Assembly (NCBI GenBank): GCA_902597695.1
Contig: CACJYH010000012.1
Span: 1-16,672, forward strand
DNA: 16,672 nucleotides
Source: an uncultured Pelagibacteraceae bacterium
Lineage (GTDB): Bacteria > Pseudomonadota > Alphaproteobacteria > Pelagibacterales > Pelagibacteraceae
Reading direction: 5' to 3'
Part shown: positions 1-7,400 of the stretch, one piece after another
How the letters are laid out: every line of letters starts with the position of its first letter
Position numbering within the stretch: position 1 is the stretch's first letter
Program-made: the position numbers and the translations under genes
Notes under the pieces: model-generated
Database searches by the model: none
What the model was told of the DNA's origin: nothing
The model's input: only the letters and a program-made list of their open reading frames with translations

Positions 1-280
1 AAGTATCAGAACTTTGTTGCTCATTGTTCTCTTGGGTGGTTGTATCACTAATTTGAGTTTCTAAATTCTGATTTTCCTCTTTTTTTTCAGAAGAAGCTCC
101 CAAAACATCTGTTTGATCATTAATTTGATCATTATTTTTAATTTCTTCACCAGAAAAATCATTATCATTAGAATCTACACTCTCAGGTTGATTATTTTTA
201 TCAACTGATGGTTGATTCTCTGACTCATTGTCAGTTGAATCCTGATTTATATTTTTTTTATCTTCGTCTTGATCACTCAT
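1..280 (-). CDS. N-terminus of an acidic, low-complexity protein (partial)
   Basis: This open frame runs leftward from an ATG at 278-280 to the window edge, giving 93 codons without a stop. The translation begins MSDQDEDKKN and is almost entirely Asp, Glu, Asn, Gln, Ser, Thr and Lys, with hardly any hydrophobic residue, so this part is surely disordered and carries no signal peptide or membrane segment. It is probably a linker or tail in front of a folded domain that lies outside the window. The family cannot be named from this. No clear Shine-Dalgarno sequence precedes the ATG. The repeat array at 301-623 sits immediately upstream, so this is the gene most likely to be controlled by it. The persistent open frame with a clean ATG supports a real gene, although low-complexity sequence weakens that argument. 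Confidence 0.65.
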   Translation of the reverse strand, partial: MSDQDEDKKNINQDSTDNESENQPSVDKNNQPESVDSNDNDFSGEEIKNNDQINDQTDVLGASSEKKEENQNLETQISDTTTQENNEQQSSDT

Positions 281-300
281 AAAATAATTTAAAACGTTTT

Positions 301-623
301 CTCTAACACAATTTAACGAATCTCTAACACAAATTAGAAATTTAGTCTAACACAAAAAAAATTTTTATGTTCAAAATGGGTATTTTTTTCTAAAAAGCAA
401 GTAAAATAGCCATTTTTGATAAAATTCTATTTTGAGGTTAATTTTTTTATTTTTTTTTTACTCTAACACAAGATCAAAAATTAAGTTGTGTTAGAGTATA
501 TTTAAATTGTGTTAGAGTTTTTTTAATTTTTTTAAAATTAAAAAAGTCAATAAAATCAACAAAAATTTAATTTTGCTCAAGATTTATGTTTTTGTGTTAG
601 AGATTTTTTTTTTTGTGTTAGAG
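301..623. repeat. Eight-copy phased repeat array, consensus CTCTAACACAA
   Basis: Copies on the plus strand start at 301, 322, 345 and 461; copies on the minus strand occupy 486-496, 507-517, 592-602 and 613-623. All eight share TCTAACACAA and seven have the full CTCTAACACAA (copy 345 begins with G). Start-to-start distances of 21 bp occur three times (301/322, 486/507, 592/613) and 23 bp once (322/345), so neighbouring sites lie on about the same face of the helix. All left copies face right and all right copies face left. This is the layout of protein-binding iterons, not of a CRISPR array. The protein is unknown; DnaA-like initiator boxes (the CACA end resembles TTATCCACA) or regulator operators for the gene at 1-280 are the main options. 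Confidence 0.85.
459..498. repeat. 13-bp inverted repeat at the array centre
   Basis: The innermost pair of array copies forms a perfect inverted repeat: TACTCTAACACAA at 459-471 and its reverse complement at 486-498, with a 14-base spacer. It could form a hairpin or bind a dimer. It is not followed by a T run on either strand in the sense a Rho-independent terminator needs, so I do not call it a terminator. Confidence 0.7.
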
Positions 624-862
624 AGATAAATTTTTTTAATTTTTTTTAACTAAATCATGAATCAAATGGATCTCAAGCCTAAAAATTTGATAAAATTTCA
701 TTTTCACCTCTCAATTGATCTTTTTTTTCAAAAATTTTAAGTAATTTTTCACTTTTTAAGTGAATTATATTAAAAAAAAATATTTTTTTAAAAAAATTTT
801 AAAAAATTAATAAAAAATTATCTTTTAGAAAGTTTTTTAACTTAAATATTATTTTTTTTGCT

Positions 863-1165
863 TTAATTAGGGTTTCCTTTTATGTCAGTTGTTAGTTGTT
901 GATAAACCATTACTGTTAATGCATTTAAATTTCTCATAACTCTCTCATAATCCCATGTAAGGTTAACATCATTACAATTAAGCTCTCTAAAATAATAAAC
1001 TTCTGTTAATGGTAACGCAGGCACAAGTTCAGCAGCAATAATATTTAGTTCGTTAGTTTTTTTTTCAATAGTAAAATTATATCTACAAACGTTTGACGTT
1101 GCCCAATACATAAGTGTTGTGATAACAATTCCAATTACAATCATTACTTTACTTATGCCGATCAT
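863..1165 (-). CDS. Small membrane-anchored protein of unknown function
   Basis: This encodes 100 residues. The N-terminus has one hydrophobic segment (about residues 7-23) followed by a mostly polar domain, so it is likely an inner-membrane protein with a short periplasmic or cytoplasmic domain. Two cysteines, at about positions 27 and 63, could form a disulfide if the domain is exported. I recognise no family. The start codon lies only 11 bp after the stop of the GAF-PP2C phosphatase gene on the same strand, so the two are probably cotranscribed and may work together. A second ATG at residue 8 is a possible alternative start. The protein is followed by the long AT-rich region; I see no clear terminator. 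Confidence 0.6.
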   Translation of the reverse strand: MIGISKVMIVIGIVITTLMYWATSNVCRYNFTIEKKTNELNIIAAELVPALPLTEVYYFRELNCNDVNLTWDYERVMRNLNALTVMVYQQLTTDIKGNPN

Positions 1166-1176
1166 AAAAAATTAAA

Positions 1177-2547
1177 TTATAATGAATCAACGACAACAAT
1201 AGTCAGATCATCTTTTTGAATTCGTCCTGACTTAATTATATCCTCAACAATTTTATTTAAGCGTTCATGATTTGGATTTTGTTGATACTTTTTAATATAA
1301 TTTTTAAATCCATCAGACTCTAACATGTTGCCCTTAGTATCTTTTATTTCTGTGATACCATCAGTAAATATATACATTGAACTATTTAAAAAATTAATTT
1401 TTGTTTCTTTAAATTTAAATTTAGGAGCAATACCTAAAGGTGGCCCTGCTTCTTCGAAATTTGAAAAGTTTCCGTCATTAGAATAAATAAGCGGGGGTTC
1501 ATGTCCTGCATTCGATAAAGTTAATTCTTTTTTATTACTGTCATAAATTCCAATTAGCATTGTAACAAACATTCCTCTCGATGTTGTCTCACAAATTTCT
1601 GAATTCAAAATGTTTAATAATTCTGCTGCAGAAAAATTTGTTTTGCTTAAACATCTGTACAAACTCGATGCCTTCGACATTAACAAAGAAGATTTAATTC
1701 CTTTTCCTGATACATCAGCCACACCAAAACCGTAAACTCCCTCGGATAGTTCTGCAAAATTATAAAAATCTCCTGAAACTACTTTAGCTGGGATATTTAT
1801 TCCTGCGATAGGAAATTTTTCTTTTTGATTTTGAGATAGTAAAGTTTTTTGTATTTCACCAACTATTTCAATTTCTTTTTGCATTCTATTTTTATCTATT
1901 AAATCTTTTGCCATCTTCGCATTATTAATTGCTAATGCCGCAGGGCCAGATAAAGTTTCTAAAAGTTTTCTATCGTTCTCCTCAAATAGTTTGTTATTTG
2001 TTTTTTTATTTAAACAATGAATAACTCCAATACACTCATCTGAAACAATTAATGGAGAACACAAAACGGAATACGTAGTAAAATTTGTTTTATTATCTAA
2101 ATCAAAATAAAATTCTGCAATTTCCCTAACATCTTTACGTACATCTCCAACTCTAATACATTTTTTCATCACTGCTGCCTTACCCATTACTCCTTGAGTT
2201 ATAGGTATTTCAAAATCTTCGAGGTAAGCCTGATGTTTTGATGCGATACATTGGAATGATTGATTTTTTTCATCTATTAAAAAGATATTAGCAGCTTGTG
2301 CATTTATTCTTTTTATAATTAATTCTAATGAGTTATTTAATGTTTCATTTAAATCAAGAGTCTTAGCAAACTCTTGATTCATTTTAGTGACTAACTCCAA
2401 ATCTTTACTACTAGTGTCATCTACTTTAGTTGTTTCTTTTTTTTTTGTGCCAAAAAACATGCTATTTATAAATTGATATTCATTAATTTTTTGATATTTT
2501 TGAGTTTGATGGAATTCATTATTCATACGCCTAATTTCTATTTGCAT
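1177..2547 (-). CDS. GAF domain PP2C-family (RsbU/SpoIIE-type) serine phosphatase
   Basis: This 456-residue cytoplasmic protein has a GAF sensor domain (about 52-210), a short helical linker (212-240) and a PP2C-type phosphatase domain (about 240-456). The phosphatase signatures are all visible: VSGDFYNF with D260, VADVSGKG with D278, SNAGH at 345-349, GPPLGI at 368-373, TDGITE with D396, and KDDLT with D446/D447. These aspartates are the metal ligands of this family. Relatives dephosphorylate serine or threonine on anti-sigma-factor antagonists in partner-switching pathways, with the GAF domain sensing a ligand. No anti-sigma kinase or antagonist gene is present here. The first ATG has no Shine-Dalgarno sequence and sits in a hairpin arm. 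The ATG at 2526 (seven residues later, with AGG shortly upstream) is a serious alternative start. The gene is divergent from pilD. Confidence 0.9.
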   Translation of the reverse strand: MQIEIRRMNNEFHQTQKYQKINEYQFINSMFFGTKKKETTKVDDTSSKDLELVTKMNQEFAKTLDLNETLNNSLELIIKRINAQAANIFLIDEKNQSFQCIASKHQAYLEDFEIPITQGVMGKAAVMKKCIRVGDVRKDVREIAEFYFDLDNKTNFTTYSVLCSPLIVSDECIGVIHCLNKKTNNKLFEENDRKLLETLSGPAALAINNAKMAKDLIDKNRMQKEIEIVGEIQKTLLSQNQKEKFPIAGINIPAKVVSGDFYNFAELSEGVYGFGVADVSGKGIKSSLLMSKASSLYRCLSKTNFSAAELLNILNSEICETTSRGMFVTMLIGIYDSNKKELTLSNAGHEPPLIYSNDGNFSNFEEAGPPLGIAPKFKFKETKINFLNSSMYIFTDGITEIKDTKGNMLESDGFKNYIKKYQQNPNHERLNKIVEDIIKSGRIQKDDLTIVVVDSL

Positions 2548-2594
2548 TTAACAGATGCAATGATGCTAATACAATATTGCATTGATGGGCTCAT
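2538..2594 (-). CDS. Candidate 18-residue leader ORF upstream of the phosphatase
   Basis: An ATG at 2592-2594 is preceded by AGAGGA with seven bases between, the best Shine-Dalgarno match I noticed in the window. It opens a short frame MSPSMQYCISIIASVKCK ending in TAG at 2538-2540. The frame covers the first possible start codon of the phosphatase gene in another reading frame and ends 11 bases before its second possible start at 2526. It may be a leader peptide whose translation controls or couples the downstream start. It could equally be a chance ORF, as it is short and has no recognisable family. Confidence 0.3.
   Translation of the reverse strand: MSPSMQYCISIIASVKCK
2542..2582 (-). promoter_or_regulatory. 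Two mutually exclusive hairpins before the phosphatase gene
   Basis: In the leftward transcript, segment A (2576-2582, AUGCAAU), segment B (2555-2561, AUUGCAU) and segment C (2542-2547, AUGCAA) are arranged so that B can pair with A (7 bp, loop 13) or with C (6 bp, loop 7) but not both. B:C pairing would hide the ATG at 2547. All three lie within the candidate leader ORF, so a ribosome on it would change the folding. The pairing is seen directly; a regulatory role is inference, and short A/T-rich complementarity can arise by chance. Confidence 0.3.
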
Positions 2595-2625
2595 AGAATT
2601 TTCCTCTCAATTTAAACTATAAATT

Positions 2626-3390
2626 GTGTCCTATATTATAGTATTTATCTTCGGAAGTATATGGGGAAGTTTTAGCAATGTTTGCATCCATAGAATTCCT
2701 AAAAATATGAGTGTTGTGAAGGGAAGATCCTTCTGCCCTTCATGCAATAAACAAATTAAGTGGTACAATAACATTCCTCTATTATCTTTTATAATCCTTA
2801 AAGCTCGGTGCATAGAGTGTTCAACTAAAATAAATGTAAAATATTTTTTAGTTGAATTAATTTCTGGACTTAATTTCGTTTTAATATTCTATTTATTTGG
2901 TATCTCGTTAACAACACTTCTATTTTTTATTTTAAGCATATGTTTTATAATTATTTTTTTTATAGATCTAAAACATTTTATAATCCCTAATGAGCTTACA
3001 TATCCTTTAATGGTCATTGGTTTTTCAAAATCATTCGATCCTAATCTAAATTATCATTTGTTTCCAAATTTTATCAATTCATTAATAGGTGGAATTTTTG
3101 GTTATGTAATAATTTGGTTAATAATTTTTATTTATAAAAAATTAAGAAATAAAGAAGGAATGGGTTTAGGCGATGCAAAATTACTTTCTGTAATTGGTTT
3201 TTGGTTTGGCTGGATATCTATTCCATTTGTAATATTTTTTTCATCATTTGTTGCTTTGATAAGTGTAATTCCAGATTTAATCAAAAATAAAAAAAAACTT
3301 TCATCACAAATACCTTTTGGGCCATTCATTATCATTGGTAATTTAATTTTTCTATTTTTATTTGACCAAATAAAATTATTTTTAAATTAA
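2626..3390 (+). CDS. pilD: Prepilin peptidase / N-methyltransferase (PilD)
   Basis: This 254-residue inner-membrane aspartic protease cleaves the leader from type IV prepilins and methylates the new N-terminus. The N-terminal domain shows GSFSNVCIHRIP and the zinc-type cysteine pairs CPSC (37/40) and CIEC (62/65). The two catalytic aspartates are D114 in FIDLKHFIIP and D183 in GMGLGDAKLL (GxGD motif), followed by the conserved IPFGPF near the C-terminus. Several hydrophobic segments fit the usual multi-span topology, and the length is normal. The start is GTG at 2626; an in-frame stop at 2620-2622 rules out a longer N-terminus. It lies divergent from the phosphatase gene with 78 bp between. 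Its expected substrates in this window are FimU, PilV, PilW and PilX. Confidence 0.95.
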   Translation: MSYIIVFIFGSIWGSFSNVCIHRIPKNMSVVKGRSFCPSCNKQIKWYNNIPLLSFIILKARCIECSTKINVKYFLVELISGLNFVLIFYLFGISLTTLLFFILSICFIIIFFIDLKHFIIPNELTYPLMVIGFSKSFDPNLNYHLFPNFINSLIGGIFGYVIIWLIIFIYKKLRNKEGMGLGDAKLLSVIGFWFGWISIPFVIFFSSFVALISVIPDLIKNKKKLSSQIPFGPFIIIGNLIFLFLFDQIKLFLN

Positions 3391-3454
3391 AATTAAACTC
3401 ACATTGATCAGCAAGTTGTTAGAAATATGTTTTAAATGATATTATAAACTAAAT

Positions 3455-4168
3455 ATGAAAAAATTTTTACTTGCAATTATAATCTTACCAATCTTTTTTT
3501 ATTTGTTTATTGAATTCATTGGAGACAGAGTTATCAAAAACATATTACAAAATAATATGTCAAGTTCATTAAACAGGGAAGTATTGATTAAAAATTTAAA
3601 TATAAATTATTTAAGTGGAGAAGCAAATGCTGAGGGAATTACATTATTAAATAAAAGATTTGAAGGATATTTAATTAATATAGAGTCAGTTAAAGTAAAT
3701 TTAGATACCTTTTCAATTTTTTCAAACAACATTTTAATAACTGATGTGTTGTTAAAAGATATTAGTGTAAATTATTATTTTAATTATGCTGAACAAAAAG
3801 TAATAGATAATATAAGATCTCTTCAACAAGATCTTACCTTTAAAACTTCAAGTTCAGAGTCAAATAAATATTTTAATATCCAAAATCTTGATGCCAAAAA
3901 TATCTCTTTATCTATATTGTCTCCAGATTTTGATATTGATAAAACTTTTACACTTAAAGACTTGAGCTTTAATAACATTGGTAATACTCAAAAGAGTACT
4001 AATTATAAAGACACTTTAAGAAAAGTTTTTAATGAAACAATTGATACAATCAAAAAAAAAATGATTAATAATAAATTTTTAGATCAAATTCAAAATTTCA
4101 ATACAGAAGATTTAGAGGAGAAAGTAAAAGATAAACTTAAAAATAAACTTAAAAAATTGATTAATTAA
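3455..4168 (+). CDS. AsmA-like membrane-anchored periplasmic protein
   Basis: This 237-residue protein has an N-terminal membrane anchor or uncleaved signal (about 3-20), then alternating beta-type sequence with the AsmA-like pattern: REVLIKNLNINYLSGEANAEG, a VKVNLDTFSIF segment and ILITDVLLKDISVNYYF (about 42-108). The C-terminal quarter is lysine-rich and probably helical. Proteins with this N-terminal pattern belong to the broad AsmA/TamB-like group linked to envelope lipid or outer-membrane homeostasis, but this one is short and its exact role is unknown. It follows pilD by 64 bp, and its stop overlaps the start of the next gene as TAATG, which indicates translational coupling. No clear Shine-Dalgarno sequence precedes the ATG. 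TTGTTA at 3416 and TATTAT at 3440 could be a promoter. Confidence 0.65.
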   Translation: MKKFLLAIIILPIFFYLFIEFIGDRVIKNILQNNMSSSLNREVLIKNLNINYLSGEANAEGITLLNKRFEGYLINIESVKVNLDTFSIFSNNILITDVLLKDISVNYYFNYAEQKVIDNIRSLQQDLTFKTSSSESNKYFNIQNLDAKNISLSILSPDFDIDKTFTLKDLSFNNIGNTQKSTNYKDTLRKVFNETIDTIKKKMINNKFLDQIQNFNTEDLEEKVKDKLKNKLKKLIN

Positions 4169-4401
4169 TGGAAACTTTTTTATTCGTTAATATTATTATC
4201 ACAGCCTTAAATATATTTATTTTAGCTTATGCTTATTCTTTAAACTTTTTTCCAATCAAATGGCGTAAGAAAGTTAATCAAGATACTCTTGTTGGTTTAG
4301 CTATCATATTTATAACTATGCTAAATATGTTTGCGTGGGTTATTTATTTTTATTATGAAATATTTGATCCTTTAAAAGAAATTAAAGAACTCATTACTTA
4401 A
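4168..4401 (+). CDS. Small two-span membrane protein of unknown function
   Basis: This encodes 77 residues with two hydrophobic segments (about 4-26 and 41-64) joined by a basic loop, PIKWRKK, that would favour a cytoplasmic loop with both ends outside. I recognise no family. Its ATG shares one base with the stop codon of the AsmA-like gene (TAATG), so it is almost certainly translated from the same mRNA, and the two products may form a membrane complex. Its stop lies only three bases from the stop of the convergent pilY1 gene, so there is no room for a separate terminator. Confidence 0.65.
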   Translation: METFLFVNIIITALNIFILAYAYSLNFFPIKWRKKVNQDTLVGLAIIFITMLNMFAWVIYFYYEIFDPLKEIKELIT

Positions 4402-4404
4402 TTA

Positions 4405-7400
4405 TTAAAAGCCTGTGTCTCTCCAACCACCCTTATTAGTTAAAACTTCTCCAGCGATTGCTAATATTGAATACAATGTATCAGGATTTTCGCTAGGTCC
4501 AGCAACGTTAGCATATAATAGCTTATCGAAAATTACTAATTCTGATAGGACACCTTCTCTGACAAATGTACATGATCCAGCATTAGCAGTGCTCCCTTTA
4601 ACTAATTTATGTGAGTTATTGGTACCACATTCATCATCTGAGGCACAAATATAAGCATTTCCTATATTACATCTATTTGTTCCTGGTGGTGGTTCATAAA
4701 CAGGAAAGTACACCTGGCCTTTAAATAAAGTTGGTGGGGCTGAAGCTTTTCTAAAGCTTCGTCCTCCTTGTATAGTAACATTTCCATCTGCAGCTATTGC
4801 AGTTCCCTCTAAATGTATTACCCAACCATCCTCACTAGACGGACATTCATTTCCAGTAGCGTCACCTGTAACATCGGAACAATGATTTAAATTCGAAACT
4901 GATTTTGCAGCATTTGCACCTCTGTGTGCGAGTTCTCTAAAGTCAGTATTCGTCTCTCGTGGAATAGTTACATTGTTTAAGTGCTTAAAGAATGGATAAT
5001 CTCTATCTCTTATACCATACAAAATGTTATCCATAGTTGGAGTTCTATCTCCCAATTGAGCAAAGTCACCTGTTCCACCAAATAGCCAGAAGTCTCTTGT
5101 GTCCACACCAACTCCTGCATCCATACCAAAGAATGTATAACGTCTATTATTTTCTGATGCATCTAATCTGAATAAGGTAGTTTGATCAAACAATTGTGCA
5201 CCATTTTTCTTAGAGTCAGTAAAATTAATTTTTGTTATCTTACCCTCTCTATCGTTAATGTAGACCATTGCACCTCGCCAAGGTATACCAAACGCAGTGT
5301 CAGGTGTAATTACGATAGGCGTTGTTGGTATAGCGTTATTAATATCGCTTCCATTTGGTGTTTCAATAACTGTATTTTCTACAGTTACTCCAACTGGATC
5401 TGTATCAACAATTGTTATTGGTCCTGAATTTATATCACCACCATAAATTCTAGCAGGTTCAGACATATCATCTAGTTCAATTGCAAATACAGAAGAACCA
5501 GCACATAAATTATTATTCGCTAAACCCGCACCCATTATTGCAACGTATTTATCTTTTGATCTTTGTCCTTCTTCCCCTGGGACATCAGACGGTAATCTTA
5601 CTATTCTTGGAGTAGACCATGTCTCACCTAAAGTACTATAATCTAGTGTCGGTTCTAATCCAGAAGATACTGTGCATGATGATTGTACAAAGAATCTATC
5701 TGTACTTGATGTTTCGAATTCACTTCCACCAGGGTTATATGTCTTAGCATCTGCAAAAGTTATTTCAAAACGACCATTAATCATTCTAGCTGAACTAAAT
5801 GGGACTGGCACGAACGCTCCATCAATTAATTGGGTAACATTCAATTGATCCCTAGGGATAGTAATTCCATCTGCCACATCGAAACTTATTTCATCAAATG
5901 TATAAGTGGTGCCTTCATAACAAGAATTTGTTCCATCTACATAAAAAGTCCCACTTGTAGCATCAGAGTTACCTTGACAAGGTGCAATAGTGTCTTGAAT
6001 ATCTGTCGTAGTTACCGGTGGATCAGCAAATAGATCATACCCATCATCTTCTATAGCTTGTGTTAAATTAGCATCCGCTTTTTGAGCCTCTAGTGATGCT
6101 TCAACACTTGCTGAGCTTGAAAAATATTCATACTCGCTGATATTTCCTTCCTCATCTGCAATGTAGACAACGTTATTAATATAATCATTATACACAGAGA
6201 ACATATGCAATGGTCCTTTACCAGCTTTAACAATAGGATTTGTGACATCTAAAACTGAAAAACCTGCTCCCCCTCGACCATACGGAATAAAAAGAATTGT
6301 ACGCCAACTCTTTTTGTCCTCTATTGAGCCATCCATACTTAAACCTTTTATGAAAACATCATGAACAACTGGTGATCCATCAACTCCAAAAATTGCATTA
6401 GTTCCTCCCTTACCACCTTCAATCCTACCATCAAGATCACCATTAACAAGCTTAGGTAATTGACCTGCTATAAATGGTGGCATAAAAGCCCACTCCTCTC
6501 TTCCTGTTTCTGCATTAATAGCGTGCAACAATCCACTATTAGAACCTGCATAAAGCACATTTCTTCTCGAGTTGTATGTATTCTTGAAGCTTTGATAATT
6601 ATTTATAGTTCTAAAGTAAGCTTCTTGATTATTATCTGTAAATTGTGTGCTACCATCAGGAGGTCCAATTTCAACTAACTGAGAATGATAAATATCACCT
6701 AAGACATGGCCTCTCACCTCTGTTACAATACAATCACCATCGTAATCAAAATAATCTGTTCCTTTAACAAAATTAATTAAACCCTCTATTTCATCTTGAG
6801 TCCCAGTTTGACCAACTGAACAATTTGACCCAGCATGATGGTAATCATCTAGTTCAAAACCAAGTTTTAAAAACAAATTATTAATTCCATTCAAATTTTC
6901 ACTATCTGTATTAAAATTATCCCAATTACCGATATAGCTGACTTCTGGCATGGCCGTCCAAATATTTCTACTATCAGCAGCACCTGCCTCACTTGATTGC
7001 TCTCTTATTTTTTCAGCTGCATCCCAATTTCCTGTGAAATTTGCATCATGTTCAACTGTTCCGTCTGGGTTTAATTTCTTTTTCAAGATAGTTCCTTGCC
7101 ATTCGCCAAATTGCTCATAAGCAAATTGGGCTTGATACAAAGAACCTCCCTCTTGTATGGTTGCAGTAATTGAAGGTGCAGTAAATGACAATCTTTCAGC
7201 AAGTATCTGCCTAATTTTTGATTGTAATTGAGTTTTGAGTGACTCCGGAGTATCTGCAACTATAGTTGGTTCACATTCAGTACTATTTGGATCATCACAA
7301 GATCCTATACGCGCTAAATTATTGAATAATTGCATTCCCTTTGCTCTAATTCCGCCACCATAAGCTACAAACAAAGTTCTTACTCCTAATTGAGTTCTTA

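Larger units (their letters stand above)
281..862. other. Gene-free, extremely AT-rich region with phased repeats
   Basis: About 580 bp separate the acidic-protein gene from the end of the 100-residue membrane protein gene. I see no convincing ORF or RNA gene. The left half holds the eight-copy TCTAACACAA array and a 12-bp A/T palindrome (519-530 with 534-545, three-base loop). The right half is mostly A and T runs, notably about 765-855. It also has a 7-bp hairpin at 748-764 and, at 717-729, a sequence that matches the E. coli oriC 13-mer consensus GATCTNTTNTTTT at 12 of 13 positions. A regulatory region or a replication-origin-like element are both possible; neither is proven. Confidence 0.6.

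Noticed and set aside
301..623. CRISPR array
   Set aside because: Repeats are only 11 bp, spacers about 10 bp and mostly A/T, copies occur in both orientations, and no cas genes are present.
748..764. Terminator hairpin after the 100-residue protein gene
   Set aside because: The 7-bp stem TTCACTT/AAGTGAA is not followed by a T run in the leftward direction; the surrounding A/T runs make any assignment arbitrary.
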